Shown here: one piece after another, positions 50,600 to 62,600 of the stretch
Layout of the letters: each line of letters starts with the position of its first letter
How positions within the stretch are numbered: position 1 is the first letter of the stretch
Origin: Acrasis kona
Taxonomy: Eukaryota > Heterolobosea > Eutetramitea > Acrasida > Acrasidae
Reading direction: 5' to 3'
NCBI GenBank assembly: GCA_026419775.2
Contig: JAOPGA020001034.1
Span: forward strand, 23,417 to 87,416
Length of the DNA: 64,000 bases
The notes under the pieces: generated by a model
What the model saw: only the letters and a program-made list of their open reading frames with translations
Database searches by the model: none
What the model was told of the DNA's origin: nothing
Position numbers and translations under genes: made by a program

Positions 50600-51877
50600 A
50601 TGGAATTTGGAGGTCCCATAGGTTGTGCACTCATCATAGTATTTAGTCATATAATCCCCTACTACCTGTGGTATTGCGTAGAGTACTGTGGATCAAATGT
50701 AACAGCTCCTTCTCTTCAAATGGTGGAACACCTTCTCAAAGTAGCACAACCAACACTAAAAGGAACGAGCATCTATCTTGGTTTTATTTCATTTGAAGCG
50801 ATCCTTGCTTCTTTCATTCCGGGATTCATAAGTTATGGGTTACCTCTTAAACATCAAGGAAACAAGAAGTTACAGTATAATTGCAATGCCATACAATCTT
50901 GGTACATAACTCTCGCAGTAGCACTAGTGCTTCATTTTACTGGTTTGTTCCGCATCACAGAACTTATAGACAACTATGCACCAATACTAACCTGTGCCAT
51001 CCTATTTGCTGATTTTGTTAGTGTGGCCACCTATATCATTACTATTGCCAATAACCGCCAGTACATGATGAGCGGCAATCTATTATATGACTTTTTTATG
51101 GGTGCTGCTCTCAACCCTAGAATAGGATCTCTAGATATCAAAATGTTTAGTGAGGCACGCATCTCTTGGATCTGGTTATTCTTATTCACATGTAGTGCTG
51201 CTTCAAAACAATACGATGTGATTGGTTATGTTTCGATCCCAATGATCTTCTTGATAACTGCACAAGGTCTTTACACAAATGCCATTATGAAGGGAGAAGA
51301 AGCAATAGTGAGCACTTGGGATATATTCCACGAAAAATATGGTTGGATGTTGTGCTACTGGAACTTGGCAGGTGTTCCTTTTGTTTATTGTATTCAAGCA
51401 TTTTACTTGGCTAAAAAATCTGAGCCTGTACATCACAGTTCTACGATGATGGTATTCATGTTTTCTTTGTTGTTTATTGCTTATTACATTTGGGACACTT
51501 CACAAAGTCAAAGAAACTTTTTCAGGCAAAAATTGGAAGGAACATGGAAGCCAAGGTACACCTTTCCCCAACTTCCAGGATGTGTTATTGAGAATCCAAA
51601 GTATCTAAATACGAAAGCAGGAAGTAAACTACTTATTGACGGATGGTGGGGGATTGTAAGGAAGCCTCACTACTCTGCTGACATTGTCATGGCACTTTTG
51701 TGGGGTGTGTGTTGTGGATATCAACATGCAATTCCTTACTTTTACTTTTGTTTCTTTTTTGTAATGATCATGCATAGGGCCAACAGAGACATTTCGCGTT
51801 GTAGCAAAAAATATGGAAGTGATTGGGATACATACCGTCAGCACGTACCGTATTTATTTATTCCTTATATTTTTTAA
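50600..51877 (+). CDS. ERG4/ERG24-family sterol reductase, probably C-24(28)
   Basis: 425 residues, one exon, about eight membrane helices. Signature segments are LLYDFFMGAALNPRIGSLDIKMF, TWDIFHEKYGWMLCYWNLAGVPFVYC and the C-terminal WWGIVRKPHYSADI, NRDISRCSKKYGSDWDTYRQHVPYLFIPYIF. The NPRIG-LDIKMF-E and AGVPFVYC wording is closest to the ERG4 branch. The shared C-terminal motif also occurs in ERG24 (C-14) and DHCR7 (C-7), so the exact bond reduced is inference. Acts in the ER with NADPH in the last steps of ergosterol-like synthesis. No intron. Confidence 0.85.
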   Translation: MEFGGPIGCALIIVFSHIIPYYLWYCVEYCGSNVTAPSLQMVEHLLKVAQPTLKGTSIYLGFISFEAILASFIPGFISYGLPLKHQGNKKLQYNCNAIQSWYITLAVALVLHFTGLFRITELIDNYAPILTCAILFADFVSVATYIITIANNRQYMMSGNLLYDFFMGAALNPRIGSLDIKMFSEARISWIWLFLFTCSAASKQYDVIGYVSIPMIFLITAQGLYTNAIMKGEEAIVSTWDIFHEKYGWMLCYWNLAGVPFVYCIQAFYLAKKSEPVHHSSTMMVFMFSLLFIAYYIWDTSQSQRNFFRQKLEGTWKPRYTFPQLPGCVIENPKYLNTKAGSKLLIDGWWGIVRKPHYSADIVMALLWGVCCGYQHAIPYFYFCFFFVMIMHRANRDISRCSKKYGSDWDTYRQHVPYLFIPYIF

Positions 51878-53165
51878 TAAAATCGTGATATACTCAATTC
51901 ACACTCAAGTCTTTTATGGTTTTGTCGCTGCACCAAGGTAAAGCTAATCTATAAATGTCGATTGTATGTTGGAATAATTTACACACCTTCCCTTCCTATA
52001 GAAACCTTAGAGTTCGTTCATCCTTCACCCAAGCTGCGTGAATTCAATTGTAACGGGGAAATGAAGTCCAACAGTAATATTTTTTGGTTGATGGGTCAAA
52101 TCCCCAAATTAAAGCCGCACATAATCACGTAAACAACATCGGCATCTTTCCTCGAAGGGAAGTTAAGCATCATCACAATAATCCGAATCCGTAACGAAAT
52201 CAACAAAATCAACATCAATTTTTTAAATTAATTTTACGCACAGATTTTGTGCAAAGACACGCTGCCTCATAGAATCTATTATTAATATCCATACAACACA
52301 AAATTTTGAAATAAACGCATCATCATGCCTCGCGAGTATTCATATACATGATTTTGTATTTATTTAGATCGGTACTAGGTAAAAAGTAAATGGAAGTAAA
52401 TGTTAGTGTTTGATTGGTGGTTGATTATACTAGGTATTGGCAAGCAGAACGTTGATTACTTTTGACAAACAGCATTACAGTCTGGTTGTCTTGTTACTAA
52501 ATGGGTAGCGTAATTAAAACCGGTATTGCTTAAATTCACAAATTGAATGGAAAGAAAAGTAAAACAACAAGAAAGGAATGAACTCCTCCATCAATTCGAC
52601 AACGTGTTGGGGAATGACGTGTTCTTCAAATTCTCCGTACTTTGAATTCTGATTAACATTTCAGCTGGCTTCGAAGCACCATTCCTAGTTGCTAAATAAT
52701 TTATCCCTGCCTATGATGATCCTGCATTCCATTACTTCCATCGTATGTTTTATTTCATGTTACAAAGTTAGACTTGAAGGTGATTGGAAATTATGGAGCA
52801 GTTACTGCATTCCATGACAGAAGAGGCGACACCGTAAGCAGAGGATTTGATTCCTACTTAGAGAAGTTACACGCCAAAGTACACTTCTCTGAAAAATAGA
52901 ATAAATTTTTTTTCTTAATTCCAATGTTTGTTTTGTACGCATTGTCCAATAATGCTACTTCAGACCAAACGAATTTGTATGAGATTATTGGACAAGTTAC
53001 TGAGCGTATATTACTACGTTCATTATGCTATCATCATCATGTTTATCTTGAATTAAGTTGTTCTACCTTATATTTGAAATTTAATCATTCCACTCAACCA
53101 AAAGGACTGATTTCCATCCTATGCTGGACCGATAAAAAGAGTTCGTTGACATTACCTCAAACAAA
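51878..53165. other. intergenic, with a possible gene remnant
   Basis: 1.29 kb. Most of it shows no gene. The part 52548-52899 holds protein-like frames that do not join cleanly (separate entry). An ATG frame from 52924 to 53232 runs into the next gene in another frame and is probably chance. Confidence 0.45.
52548..52899 (+). pseudogene. fragmentary or unresolved small gene
   Basis: Three protein-like pieces lie in a row. The first is an ATG frame (MERKVKQQERNELLHQF, from 52548). The second is a piece reading GFEAPFLVAK followed by TAA and then FIPAYDDPAFHYFH. After a plausible 29-nt GT-AG intron (about 52742-52770) comes LKVIGNYGAVTAF, continuing to a stop at 52897-52899 with AATAAA directly after. 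The first junction is out of phase with every GT I tried, and the in-frame TAA near 52694 breaks the second piece. It is either a decayed gene, a gene with unusual introns, or contains sequence errors. I do not recognise the family. Confidence 0.35.
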
Positions 53166-54482
53166 ATGTCATCGCAAACTTGTTTCGAAGAACCACACGG
53201 TACGAATAGAAGAGAAGACGTTAATGGAATAGACTTTCAACAAAAGAAAAAGGTTGTGGGGAAGCCATCGGATAAAATTCAACAAGAAAAAGTATTCGAA
53301 GCAAATCTATACATTAATAAGGATCATTGCTGTAATGCAAAGTTCACACTTTTAAACACACATGTAAAAAGACTACCGAGAACAGTACGCAACATAATAA
53401 CCCACGATAATGAAAATCCCCTTGAGCCAGTATCACTCAGAGTTGTTGATTTATGCCCAAAATCATCATTACTTTTGTTCAAGTGCTATGAGAAAGAATC
53501 CCAGGATAATTTTGATTTTCCCCTTAACAACAGCCTACCTCAACTAACCATTGAGCCTCAATTCGAAAAAGATCGCACCATACTAGCATTCATGAAGGGT
53601 TTACTTACGCGGAATGCTGAGATGGCTGTAATTGAGCTGCCCAACACAGATTATCAAATGTTCATGTATTATAAAGAAGATAAAGAGCAAGACATTGAGG
53701 CAAGTTTGGAACTTGATGACTTTAATGTACCCGCTTTTTCAGTTTCGTTTTGTGCTGTCATTGTGAATAGATACAATTTGGTCCTTGATCTTGACAACAC
53801 TCTTATAAAGACCAGAAAGGCCAAAGATGATGAGGTCGCAAAAACAAGACTCGCTAGGGATGGATTCAAAATACGAGAAGAAGAATTTCGAGTAGACTGC
53901 GACCGATACTTGTGTCTGGTGAGACCAGGAACAGAATTACTTTTAGGATGGGCCAGTAAATTATTTAAAATATACATTGTGACCAATGCCATATATTCTT
54001 ACGCCAAGGAAGTTGTAAAAATACTTGACCCCCGCAGAGAACATCTTTTAAGAAAGTTTCGTGATGTTGATTTTGATGTAACACAAGATGAGAGATTGAA
54101 GGAATTCGTAAAAAGTAGAGAAGACCTCGTTCCCGTCGACCACATACCTAAACCATTAGGAATGAAGGACCTTCAAAAATGGGATTTAAATTCCTTCTCA
54201 AGTGTCATCTTTGATGACGACGTTAACATTTGGAAAAATTCACAACAGATATGTGTGTTACCTTTCGATGACATTGTCCAACACAAACATCCGAGCGCAC
54301 TATTTAAAGCTTTAAGAACGAGTATATGGAGTCGGTTTGCTACACTTGCAAGAAAGAAGGACAAGTTAAGGACCAGAATGGACAAGAACAAGAAGCAGTC
54401 ACAGACAACAACGGCCACGCCCAATATAGTTTTATCTCAAGTTGTAACGTATTCTCAACAACATGTATTTGATCAATTATAA
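53166..54482 (+). CDS. FCP1-like CTD phosphatase domain protein
   Basis: 438 residues. The N-terminal ~195 residues (a partly beta-rich region, VFEANLYINKDHCCNAKF) are not recognised. From about residue 200 there is an FCPH/NIF phosphatase domain: LVLDLDNTLI (the DxDxT nucleophile motif), CLVRPGTELLLGWASKLFKIYIVTNA, YAKEVVKILDP and SSVIFDDDVNIWKNSQQICV with the metal-binding Asp pair. These are the FCP1 rather than SCP style. The BRCT domain of true FCP1 is absent. The C-terminus is basic and Thr/Gln-rich. Likely role: dephosphorylation of the RNA polymerase II CTD. It ends 4 bp from the convergent DUF2039 gene. Confidence 0.8.
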   Translation: MSSQTCFEEPHGTNRREDVNGIDFQQKKKVVGKPSDKIQQEKVFEANLYINKDHCCNAKFTLLNTHVKRLPRTVRNIITHDNENPLEPVSLRVVDLCPKSSLLLFKCYEKESQDNFDFPLNNSLPQLTIEPQFEKDRTILAFMKGLLTRNAEMAVIELPNTDYQMFMYYKEDKEQDIEASLELDDFNVPAFSVSFCAVIVNRYNLVLDLDNTLIKTRKAKDDEVAKTRLARDGFKIREEEFRVDCDRYLCLVRPGTELLLGWASKLFKIYIVTNAIYSYAKEVVKILDPRREHLLRKFRDVDFDVTQDERLKEFVKSREDLVPVDHIPKPLGMKDLQKWDLNSFSSVIFDDDVNIWKNSQQICVLPFDDIVQHKHPSALFKALRTSIWSRFATLARKKDKLRTRMDKNKKQSQTTTATPNIVLSQVVTYSQQHVFDQL

Positions 54483-54486
54483 AAGT

Positions 54487-55331
54487 TTAATTAAATTCAT
54501 ACTTGTAGTTATCCTCATCAAAGTCACTAGAGTCGCTGTCTTCTTCTTTTGTTGGTTGTGTTGTTGATTTGAGCACTGCAAATTGTGTGGATGTTGGTTT
54601 TTTGTTTGATTGTTTTGGATAGGATACTCTTACTTGTTTTTCTTCTTCTTCTTCATCTTCGTCGTCATCTTCATCTTCGTCATCATCATCGTCGTCAAGA
54701 TCATCTTCGTCATCATGCCCAGCTTGGTCTTCGTTTTCATCATCATCGTCAGAATCGGAATCTTCTTGACTGTCGAGGTCATCTTGTTGTGCAACTTTCG
54801 CTGTGGTTGATTGGGATACCACTGAACCATTCTCTTCTCTTTGCGCCCGTTCCTGTCTCTTTTTTTCTCTGGCCTCAAACTCCTCTTTGTTGATTTTCCG
54901 CATCAAAGTATGTTGTTGTTTCAGTGTCATTGTTGACATTGACTTGTCTAACTCTGCTAGTCTTTCATTGTGTGCCTTCTTCTGTAGCTCGTTGGCTATT
55001 CTGTTACTATCAGGTGTTTGGCATTTGGCACAAATTCGTTTGCTATGTGCACATTCATCACATACAACATGATAAGCTAACGTTATATTCTTTCTTTCGC
55101 AGAGATTACTAGAAAAATGTCAACTCACATTAACGTTTTAACAAACCATTTTCTTGGAGCTGTAAGGGGTTTGTATTTTCTAAATTTCTTTCTCCACTCT
55201 ATCATTTCGTGACATTTTTCACATACACCTTTATTTGGGGTAAGTTGTATTTTTCTTGTTTTCTTAGACCCCTTGTTATGTTTAAATGCAAATAGATTCT
55301 GATGTTTGTTAGTTCCAGTTTGCTTCTTCAT
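54487..55331 (-). CDS. C9orf85/DUF2039-like zinc-binding protein with acidic tail
   Basis: Two exons, 55331-55147 and 55108-54487, giving 268 residues. The N-terminal ~105 residues match the C9orf85 family: KHQNLFAFKHNKGSKKTRK, GVCEKCHEMIEWRKKFRKYKPL and, across the splice, RKCNLCERKNITLAYHVVCDEC then KRICAKC. The four CxxC pairs suggest one or two zinc sites. The splice was chosen to restore the Cys in RKCNLC. The second half is not conserved in the family: a Lys/Arg/Glu helix, about 35 nearly uninterrupted Asp/Glu residues, and a Ser/Asp end. Function in any organism is essentially unknown. Confidence 0.85.
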
Positions 55332-55384
55332 TTTGAATGCTTTTCACTCACAAGGAACTTGGTTACTTGAAGTTGATTATTACA

Positions 55385-56029
55385 ATGATTTCTAAAAGAG
55401 CACTCGCGTGGACAAACGCCACAACCATCAGATGGATGAGCAGTCGATTTTTTAAAGACACAATCACGCTGACACCGTCACAATCCAAAAAAATTGATCA
55501 CCGATTCATATCATGCAGTCGTTATCACTCTAAATACAGAAAAAATGGAGGGGGACCATTCGTTGGATTAGATGTAGGCGCAAGATACATTGGCGTGTCT
55601 ATCTCAGATGAAACAAATCAAATTGCGTACGCATTAAAGACTCTAAAAAGAGAGCCTGGTGACGGAAGCATCAATTCTTTAGCCTCTGAATTAATACAAA
55701 TATGTGTAAAACATACCCCACAAGCGATAGTCGTTGGAGTGCCAAACTACTATCCAGAAAATGCAGAAAAGGTGAAGAGATGGATCGGCAAAGTCTGTGA
55801 CGCAAATGTGTCAAACAATTTTCTAAAGAATATGCCCATTATCGCGGAAGATGAGGCATATACAACAAAAGAGGGATACAAAATGTTAACTGGCAAAGAC
55901 ATTTCAAACACTCGAGGGTACAGCAAGTTGATAGAAGGTATGGGACAGAAACGAAAGAGCGAACTCGATCAAGCAAGTGCCGTCATTATTCTAGAGCGGG
56001 CACTTTTAAAACTGAATAAATTCAAGTAG
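55385..56029 (+). CDS. YqgF/RuvX-type RNase H-fold protein, probably mitochondrial
   Basis: 214 residues from the ATG at 55385. An in-frame ATG also exists at 55337, but only 5 bp from the divergent gene's start. The later ATG opens a better mitochondrial presequence (MISKRALAWTNATTIRWMSS). The core has GLDVGARYIGVSISD (first catalytic Asp of the RuvC-like fold), AIVVGVPNYYPENAEKVKRW, the acidic PIIAEDEAYTT and ELDQASAVIIL with the last Asp. This is the YqgF/RuvX family. Bacterial members process 16S rRNA ends and were once called Holliday-junction resolvases. An organellar rRNA or DNA role is inference. Confidence 0.85.
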   Translation: MISKRALAWTNATTIRWMSSRFFKDTITLTPSQSKKIDHRFISCSRYHSKYRKNGGGPFVGLDVGARYIGVSISDETNQIAYALKTLKREPGDGSINSLASELIQICVKHTPQAIVVGVPNYYPENAEKVKRWIGKVCDANVSNNFLKNMPIIAEDEAYTTKEGYKMLTGKDISNTRGYSKLIEGMGQKRKSELDQASAVIILERALLKLNKFK

Positions 56030-56646
56030 ATCAAGACAACTTCGAAATGTTCTACATATTAATAGAATCCCTGCGTGAATTGCCACAACAAGACCTCTTA
56101 ATGATCCCGGAAATTGGTTTGATTGAAATCCTGATGGCATTTAGATAGAGCTCGGATTTTAAAATCAACATTTGATAAAAAAATAAAGTTAAAAAATTAT
56201 TAATAATAATAATAATAGAATATCATCAAGTCTTAACCGCATTACTAATTATGTAAAGCGTTTCTTGATGATATAACGTGCAGTTATTCACGTAAACCGG
56301 TGAATATTTTTCCTTTACGCTGTTAATGGAATTTTTACTAACTAAAATAATAAATGTTCCCTCAGATGTTTATTAATGACATAAACATTTAATATTAGAG
56401 CGTATAATGATTCCCAGAGCGTATCTTTCATTGACTATTAAAGACTGGGAAATTAAGATTTGTCAGTTGAAATTTAACACCTGTCAGTCATCAGGGGTTT
56501 ATTACAATAATTCATCTCTTTATGTATCGAATCCGGTAACCGTGGGAAAACGAGGAGGTTTGAGTGACTCATTTAGTAATTGACAAGTAAATAAAAAGGT
56601 TCAGTTTTTCTTCAGAATTACACACTTTCAAAAGAAAACAAGCAAC
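56030..56646. other. intergenic upstream of the giant secreted protein
   Basis: 617 bp, AT-rich, with a short TAATAATAATAATAAT microsatellite near 56200. AAATAAAAAGG lies about 55 bp before the giant gene's ATG and may be its TATA-like element. No gene seen. Confidence 0.5.
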
Positions 56647-59600
56647 ATGTCTATTGTGAAGGTGTTAGTAGCATTATGCTGCTTTATCGCCATTGTTTTC
56701 GGACAATTGAAGACATTCGGACCCTACGGTAACAACGTTGGTACTGCATTCTCACAAAGAATCGCATCAGATGAGTACATTCTCAATGGATTCAAGTTCC
56801 GATCTGGATCTTGGATGGACGCCTGTGCTGTTTGCTTCACCAATGTCGCTAACAGTGCCCAACAAACCTGCTCCTTGAACTTGGGAGGTCCAGGAGGTGC
56901 AGAAAGACCATTCTTTTTGGAGCAAGGAGAGAAAATCACAAGAATTCTCATTGGATACTCACGATCCGCACTTCCCAACTACATCGCAGGAATGACTCTT
57001 TGGACCAACAAGGGACGCGTGTACGGTCCTATGGGTTGGGCTGTGGGAACTGAATCAAACTCTGCCCTCTACGACTACACTTTGGCCGACAATGAATATT
57101 TGACAGGTTTCTTCGGAACATACGGTACTTACTTGAACTCGGTTGGTTTCTACACTGGTTTAGCATCAGACACCACTCCACCAGTCACTACCGCCTCAAC
57201 AACCGCAGCATCAGGAGTTTGGAGCACTGCACCAACTTTTGTATTCAACTTGTTAAGTAACGACGGCGCTTCAGGTACCGGAGCAAGATACGTTTACTTT
57301 GAATCATCAAAAGCAACCCCCGCTTGCAAACCCACCGCATTAGGAACATGTCAATCAGTAAACGATTACGTTGCCACATACACAATCAACGGAGATGGGA
57401 CTTACAACGTTGTCTACTTTGCAGTCGATTGGGCTGGAAATTTCGAATCGGTCAAAACATTTGTTGCCAAGATTGACTCAGTAGCACCAGTAACAACTGC
57501 CACTTTCAACTCTGCTGCAAACTACTCCGGTAACACTTACTATGGAAAAGATTTGACCATCACCTTATCTGCAACCGATGCCACCTCAGGAGTCAGGACA
57601 ACCTTCTACGCTCTTAACGGCCAGCAATTCACTTACACTACCCCCTTGAGAGATCTTGCACCATCCAACTCACCATACACTCTTACTTACTACTCTGTTG
57701 ATGTTGCCGGTAAAGTAGAAGCAACCAGCACGAGAACCTTCTATGTTGTTTCAGGTGGTCCAACCACTACCTTGAGCACCCCAGTATCTTCCGACTGGGT
57801 CGCAACAAACGTCAACTTGAAGTTAGTCACCTCTCAAACACCTAGTTCCATCACTCGTGGTCCTTACTACTCCTTCAACAGCACCACTTTCTTTGTCAAC
57901 AACACTTGCCCATTACAAGCCAACACCGTCCTTGTATCTGCTGAGGGTACTACTACAGTCTACTATGGTAGCACTGACACTCTTGGTCAATCCGAGGCCG
58001 TCAAATCTCAAGTTGTTAAAATTGACAAATCCTCACCAGAAGTCAACACCGTTTTGACTTCATTATACAACACCACTAGAGGATGGTACAGATCTTCTGT
58101 AAGAGCTGAATATACTTGCACAGATTATTTATCTGGAGTTGACTCATGCCCCGCTCCTCAAAGAACCACTACCGAAGGAGCCTCATTGGTTCTAACTGCC
58201 AGTGCATTCGATAAAGTAGGTAACGTCAAGACCGTTACATCTGTCGTTAACGTCGATACTACCAATCCACGCATCAACGCAACCACTCCTCAAAGAACCA
58301 CCAATGGATGGTATACTACACCAGTTACTCATGTATTTGACTGTGCTGATTCACTATCTGGTGTCTCTTACTGCCCACCAAGTAGCACCATCTCCACCGA
58401 TGGTAGATTCGTCATAACTTATACTGCCGAGGATGTCGCTGGTAACCAAGGAACCACCACAGTAATCATCAACCTTGATCAAGTTGCACCAGCTGTCTTC
58501 TACAATTTAACTTCCTCACCAAATGCCAGAGGATGGTACAACAGGGACGTTGAAGTCGTATATTCATGTGGAGATGCCACTTCTGGTGTTGCAGTCTGTC
58601 CACCAAAATTCACTTTCAACGTTAGCGCTGCTGGTCAAACACACACCGCAACCGCTTATGACGTTGCAGGTAACTCCAACTCCGTCACCACCAACACTAT
58701 CAACATTGATAAGGTCGCACCAACCATCACCATCACCCCGGCCACTAGTCCAAACGTTAACAACTGGTACAAATCAAACGTCACCGTCATGTTCGGTTGC
58801 CAAGATATTTTATCTGGTGTAGTTAGCTGCCCAAGTAACGTAGTTGCTTCTAACCAAGGTAGAAACATAATTTCTGGTACAACCAGCGATGTTGCAGGGA
58901 ACACTGCCGAGAGCAGCATCGAAATTGATATCGACACTGTAAACCCAACTATCGTAGTCACCCCAAGCAGAGGCCCTGATAATGGAATCTGGTACAACTC
59001 AAACGTCACTGTCACTTTCACTTGTGCTGATGCCACCTCAGGTGTTGCCAGTTGCTCTGCACCAGTCACAAGCATCACTGAAGGATTAGGAATCTTCGTC
59101 GGAGGAACCGCATACGATGTTGCAGGAAACAGCGAATCCGCTGGTATCACATTGAACATTGACTCAACTGCTCCAGTCACCACTTCAAGCTACGATCCCA
59201 AACCAAACTCTGCTGGATGGGTCAACCAAGACGTCACAGTTACATTGACTGCTAGTGATAGCTTATCTGGTGTACAAACTACTTACTACTCTATCGATGG
59301 TGAGGAAATACAAGTATACACTGCGCCATTTGCCGTCTCATCAGAAGGTGTCAGAACCATTACTTACTATTCAGTTGATGAAGCCGGTAACGTTGAACAA
59401 ACCCATACTCTAGTCATCGATTTGGATCAAACCAAACCAACCATCACTTCCACCAAGACTCCAATTCCCAACGCATATGGTTGGAACAACGAACCTGTTA
59501 CCGTCGACTTTGAATGCGTTGATGGAAATGTTGGTTCAGGAGTTGCTTTCTGCCAACCATCCGTAACATTCTCCGAAGAAGGAGCCGATCAAGCAATCAA

Positions 59601-62600
59601 CGCAACTGCCACTGATTTTGCCGGTAACACCCAGACACAGCTAGTCAACCACATCAACATTGATTTAACTGCACCAATCATTGAAGTTGTTGCCGATCGC
59701 AATCCCAACGAACAAGGATGGTACAACACCGAAGTTGGTATCAAATACACTTGCACTGATAACCTTTCAGGAGTTGCTCAATGTCCACCTACACAACAAT
59801 GCGTAGATGATGAATGTACATTCGCTACTTCCATAAAACAAGACGGATCCAACCAAGTTGTTGAAGGCACCGTTGTCGATAAGGCCGGTAACTCATTCAC
59901 CGATTCCATTTCAATCAATTTGGATCAAACCCGCCCAACCATCAAGGCCGTCTATCCTTCACCAAACTCCAATGGATGGTTCAATATTAATGTAACAGTC
60001 AACTTTGATTGCGCGGACTCTTTATCAGGAATCAAGTTCTGCTCAACTCCAGTCGAACTGACACAAAATGGAAACCATCAAAGCGTCACCGGTACAGCAA
60101 TTGATAATGCAGATAATGCAGAGACATACATTGCCATGATCAACATTGATCAAACTGCACCAGTCATTGTTTTGGAAACAACTGAACCAGCCAACACCAA
60201 CGGATGGTGGAACCAAGATGTGACTGTTGTCGCTACATGCTCTGATGACTTATCAGGAGTTTCCGTCTGCAACGTCCAAAACACCAACAAGAATACATTC
60301 ACCCAAACACAAGAAGGATCCAACCAAGTCGTCACTGCGGTCGTCGTCGATGATGCAGGAAACTCTGTATATGCCCAACAAGTCGTCAATCTAGATAAGA
60401 CCGAACCAACTATCGCATCTTCATTATCATCTCAACCAAACGCCAACGGATGGTTCAATGAATCCGTCGTCGTGCACTTTGATTGCAATGATGAATTATC
60501 AGGTGTTGAATCATGCACACCAGATGTCGTTGTATCATCTCAAGGAACAGAGATGGTTGTCACCGGAGTAGCGGTTGACAGAGCTGGAAACTCACAAGAA
60601 ACTACCTCACAACCAATCAGCATTGATACCGAAGCACCTGTTTTGTACGCCACTCCACGCTCCAGACCAAAAGCCAATGGATGGTACAACAGAAACGTTA
60701 CTGTTGATTTTACATGCAGCGACGCTCTATCAGGTGTCGTCTCATGCCCATCACCAGTCTACTTGAACACCGAAGGAAAGAACATTAACGTAGAAAAGAC
60801 CGTATACGATTATGCCGGTAACTCTGCTCAAAGCAACTTGTTGATAAGCATCGACAGAACTGCACCAGTCATCACCAGTCAATACTTAACCACTGCCAAC
60901 GAACAAGGATGGTATAACCAAATCGTTATGGTCAACTATATTTGCAGTGACGCATTATCAGGAGTCGAATCATGCTCACCACCAGTTGCCATCACCCAAA
61001 ATGGACAAAGCGTAACCGTCACTGGACAAGCCATTGATTTTGCTGGTAACTTGGCCACAGTCAAAGACGTCATTAAGGTAGATACCGAAGCTCCAGTTGT
61101 TGTTGTCACCACCAGCTCCAATGCAAATGCTCAAGGTTGGTTTAACCACCCAGTAACCGTTCACTTTGAATGCAGCGATGCTGTCTCAGGTGTAGTCAGG
61201 TGCCCAAGAGATATCTATCTCCAAACTAAGGGCATTCACAACATTAGACGCAACGTAACAGACAACGCCGGTAATGTCTATGTAGTCGACTACGATGTTA
61301 AGATTGACTTATTTGCACCAGTAACTGTAGGTAAGCTAGTACCTGCAGAGAACCAAAACGGATGGATCAACCAAGATGCCAAGATCGTCTTGAACGCCAC
61401 TGATGATTTATCAGGAGTGCTCACTACCTACTACGTAGTTGATCAAAAGGATGTACAAATCTACACCGCACCTTACTTTGTAACCGGAGAGGGTATCCAC
61501 ACCACCAGTTTCTCATCAGTTGACAACGCCAACAATGTTGAATCATACAAATCAATCATTGTTAGAATCGATACCATCAAGCCAACCATCACCAGTCAAA
61601 TCAACACCAAACCAAACGAGAATGGATGGTATAATACTCCAGTCACGATCACTTATCAATGTGATGATGGATGCTTAGGAAGTGGAATTGCATACTGCCC
61701 TGCACCATATACTGTCGACCAACAAGGATTATGGAACATTACCGCCAATGCAACTGATTTGGCCGATAACTGCCAAAGCGTCACCGACCAGGATATCAAC
61801 ATTGATTTACTTCCACCAAACACCACTGTTGTAAGAGATGTCTATCCCAACGCTAATGGATGGAACAACCAAGACGTAACCATTACTATAGTCAGCTTCG
61901 ATCAATACTCTGGTGTCTACCAAATTCACTACGAAATCAACGCTGATATCAGCGACGTCGTAACCATCAACAATCACACCGGTAATGTTACTTTGCCGTT
62001 CTCCAACGAAGGAGTTGATTTGATCCGTTACTATGCTACCGATCGCGCATCAAACGTAGAGGGTGCTCAATTTGCAATTGTGAGAATCGATAAGACTGCT
62101 CCATTCATCCACGCCGATAAGGATAGCCTACCAAATCAATACAACTGGTACAACCACGACGTCAGAGTCAGTTTCACATGTGGTGATTCATTATCTGGAA
62201 TTGATGGTTCATGCCCATCAACTGTAATCGTAGCTGGACAACAAGCCAATCAATATGCTAATGCCACCGTTTACGATTTGGCTAGAAACTCTGCAAGCGA
62301 TGGTATTTATGGATTGAACATTGATAAGGTGATTCCACAAGTCAACATTAGTAGATCACCATTAGCTAATGCTGATGGATGGAACAACGAGCCAGTCACA
62401 GTAAGCATCACTTGTACTGATGATCTTTCTGGCGTATTGAGCTGCCCACCAACAGTCGTTGTATCAGGTGAAGGAGCCAACCAATTCGTCAACGGAACTG
62501 CCGTCGATTATGCAGGAAACGAAAATGATATTTTGGTCAGCAACATCAACATTGATTACACTGCACCAGTCATCACCGCTACTCGTAACCCAGTAGCCAA

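Noticed and set aside
52924-53232. 102-codon ATG frame before the FCP1-like gene
   Set aside because: It overlaps the FCP1-like start in another frame, has an irregular Cys/His/Leu composition, and shows no recognisable domain.
55337-55384. Upstream ATG of the YqgF-type gene
   Set aside because: Only 5 bp from the divergent start codon, and the ATG at 55385 begins a better mitochondrial presequence.
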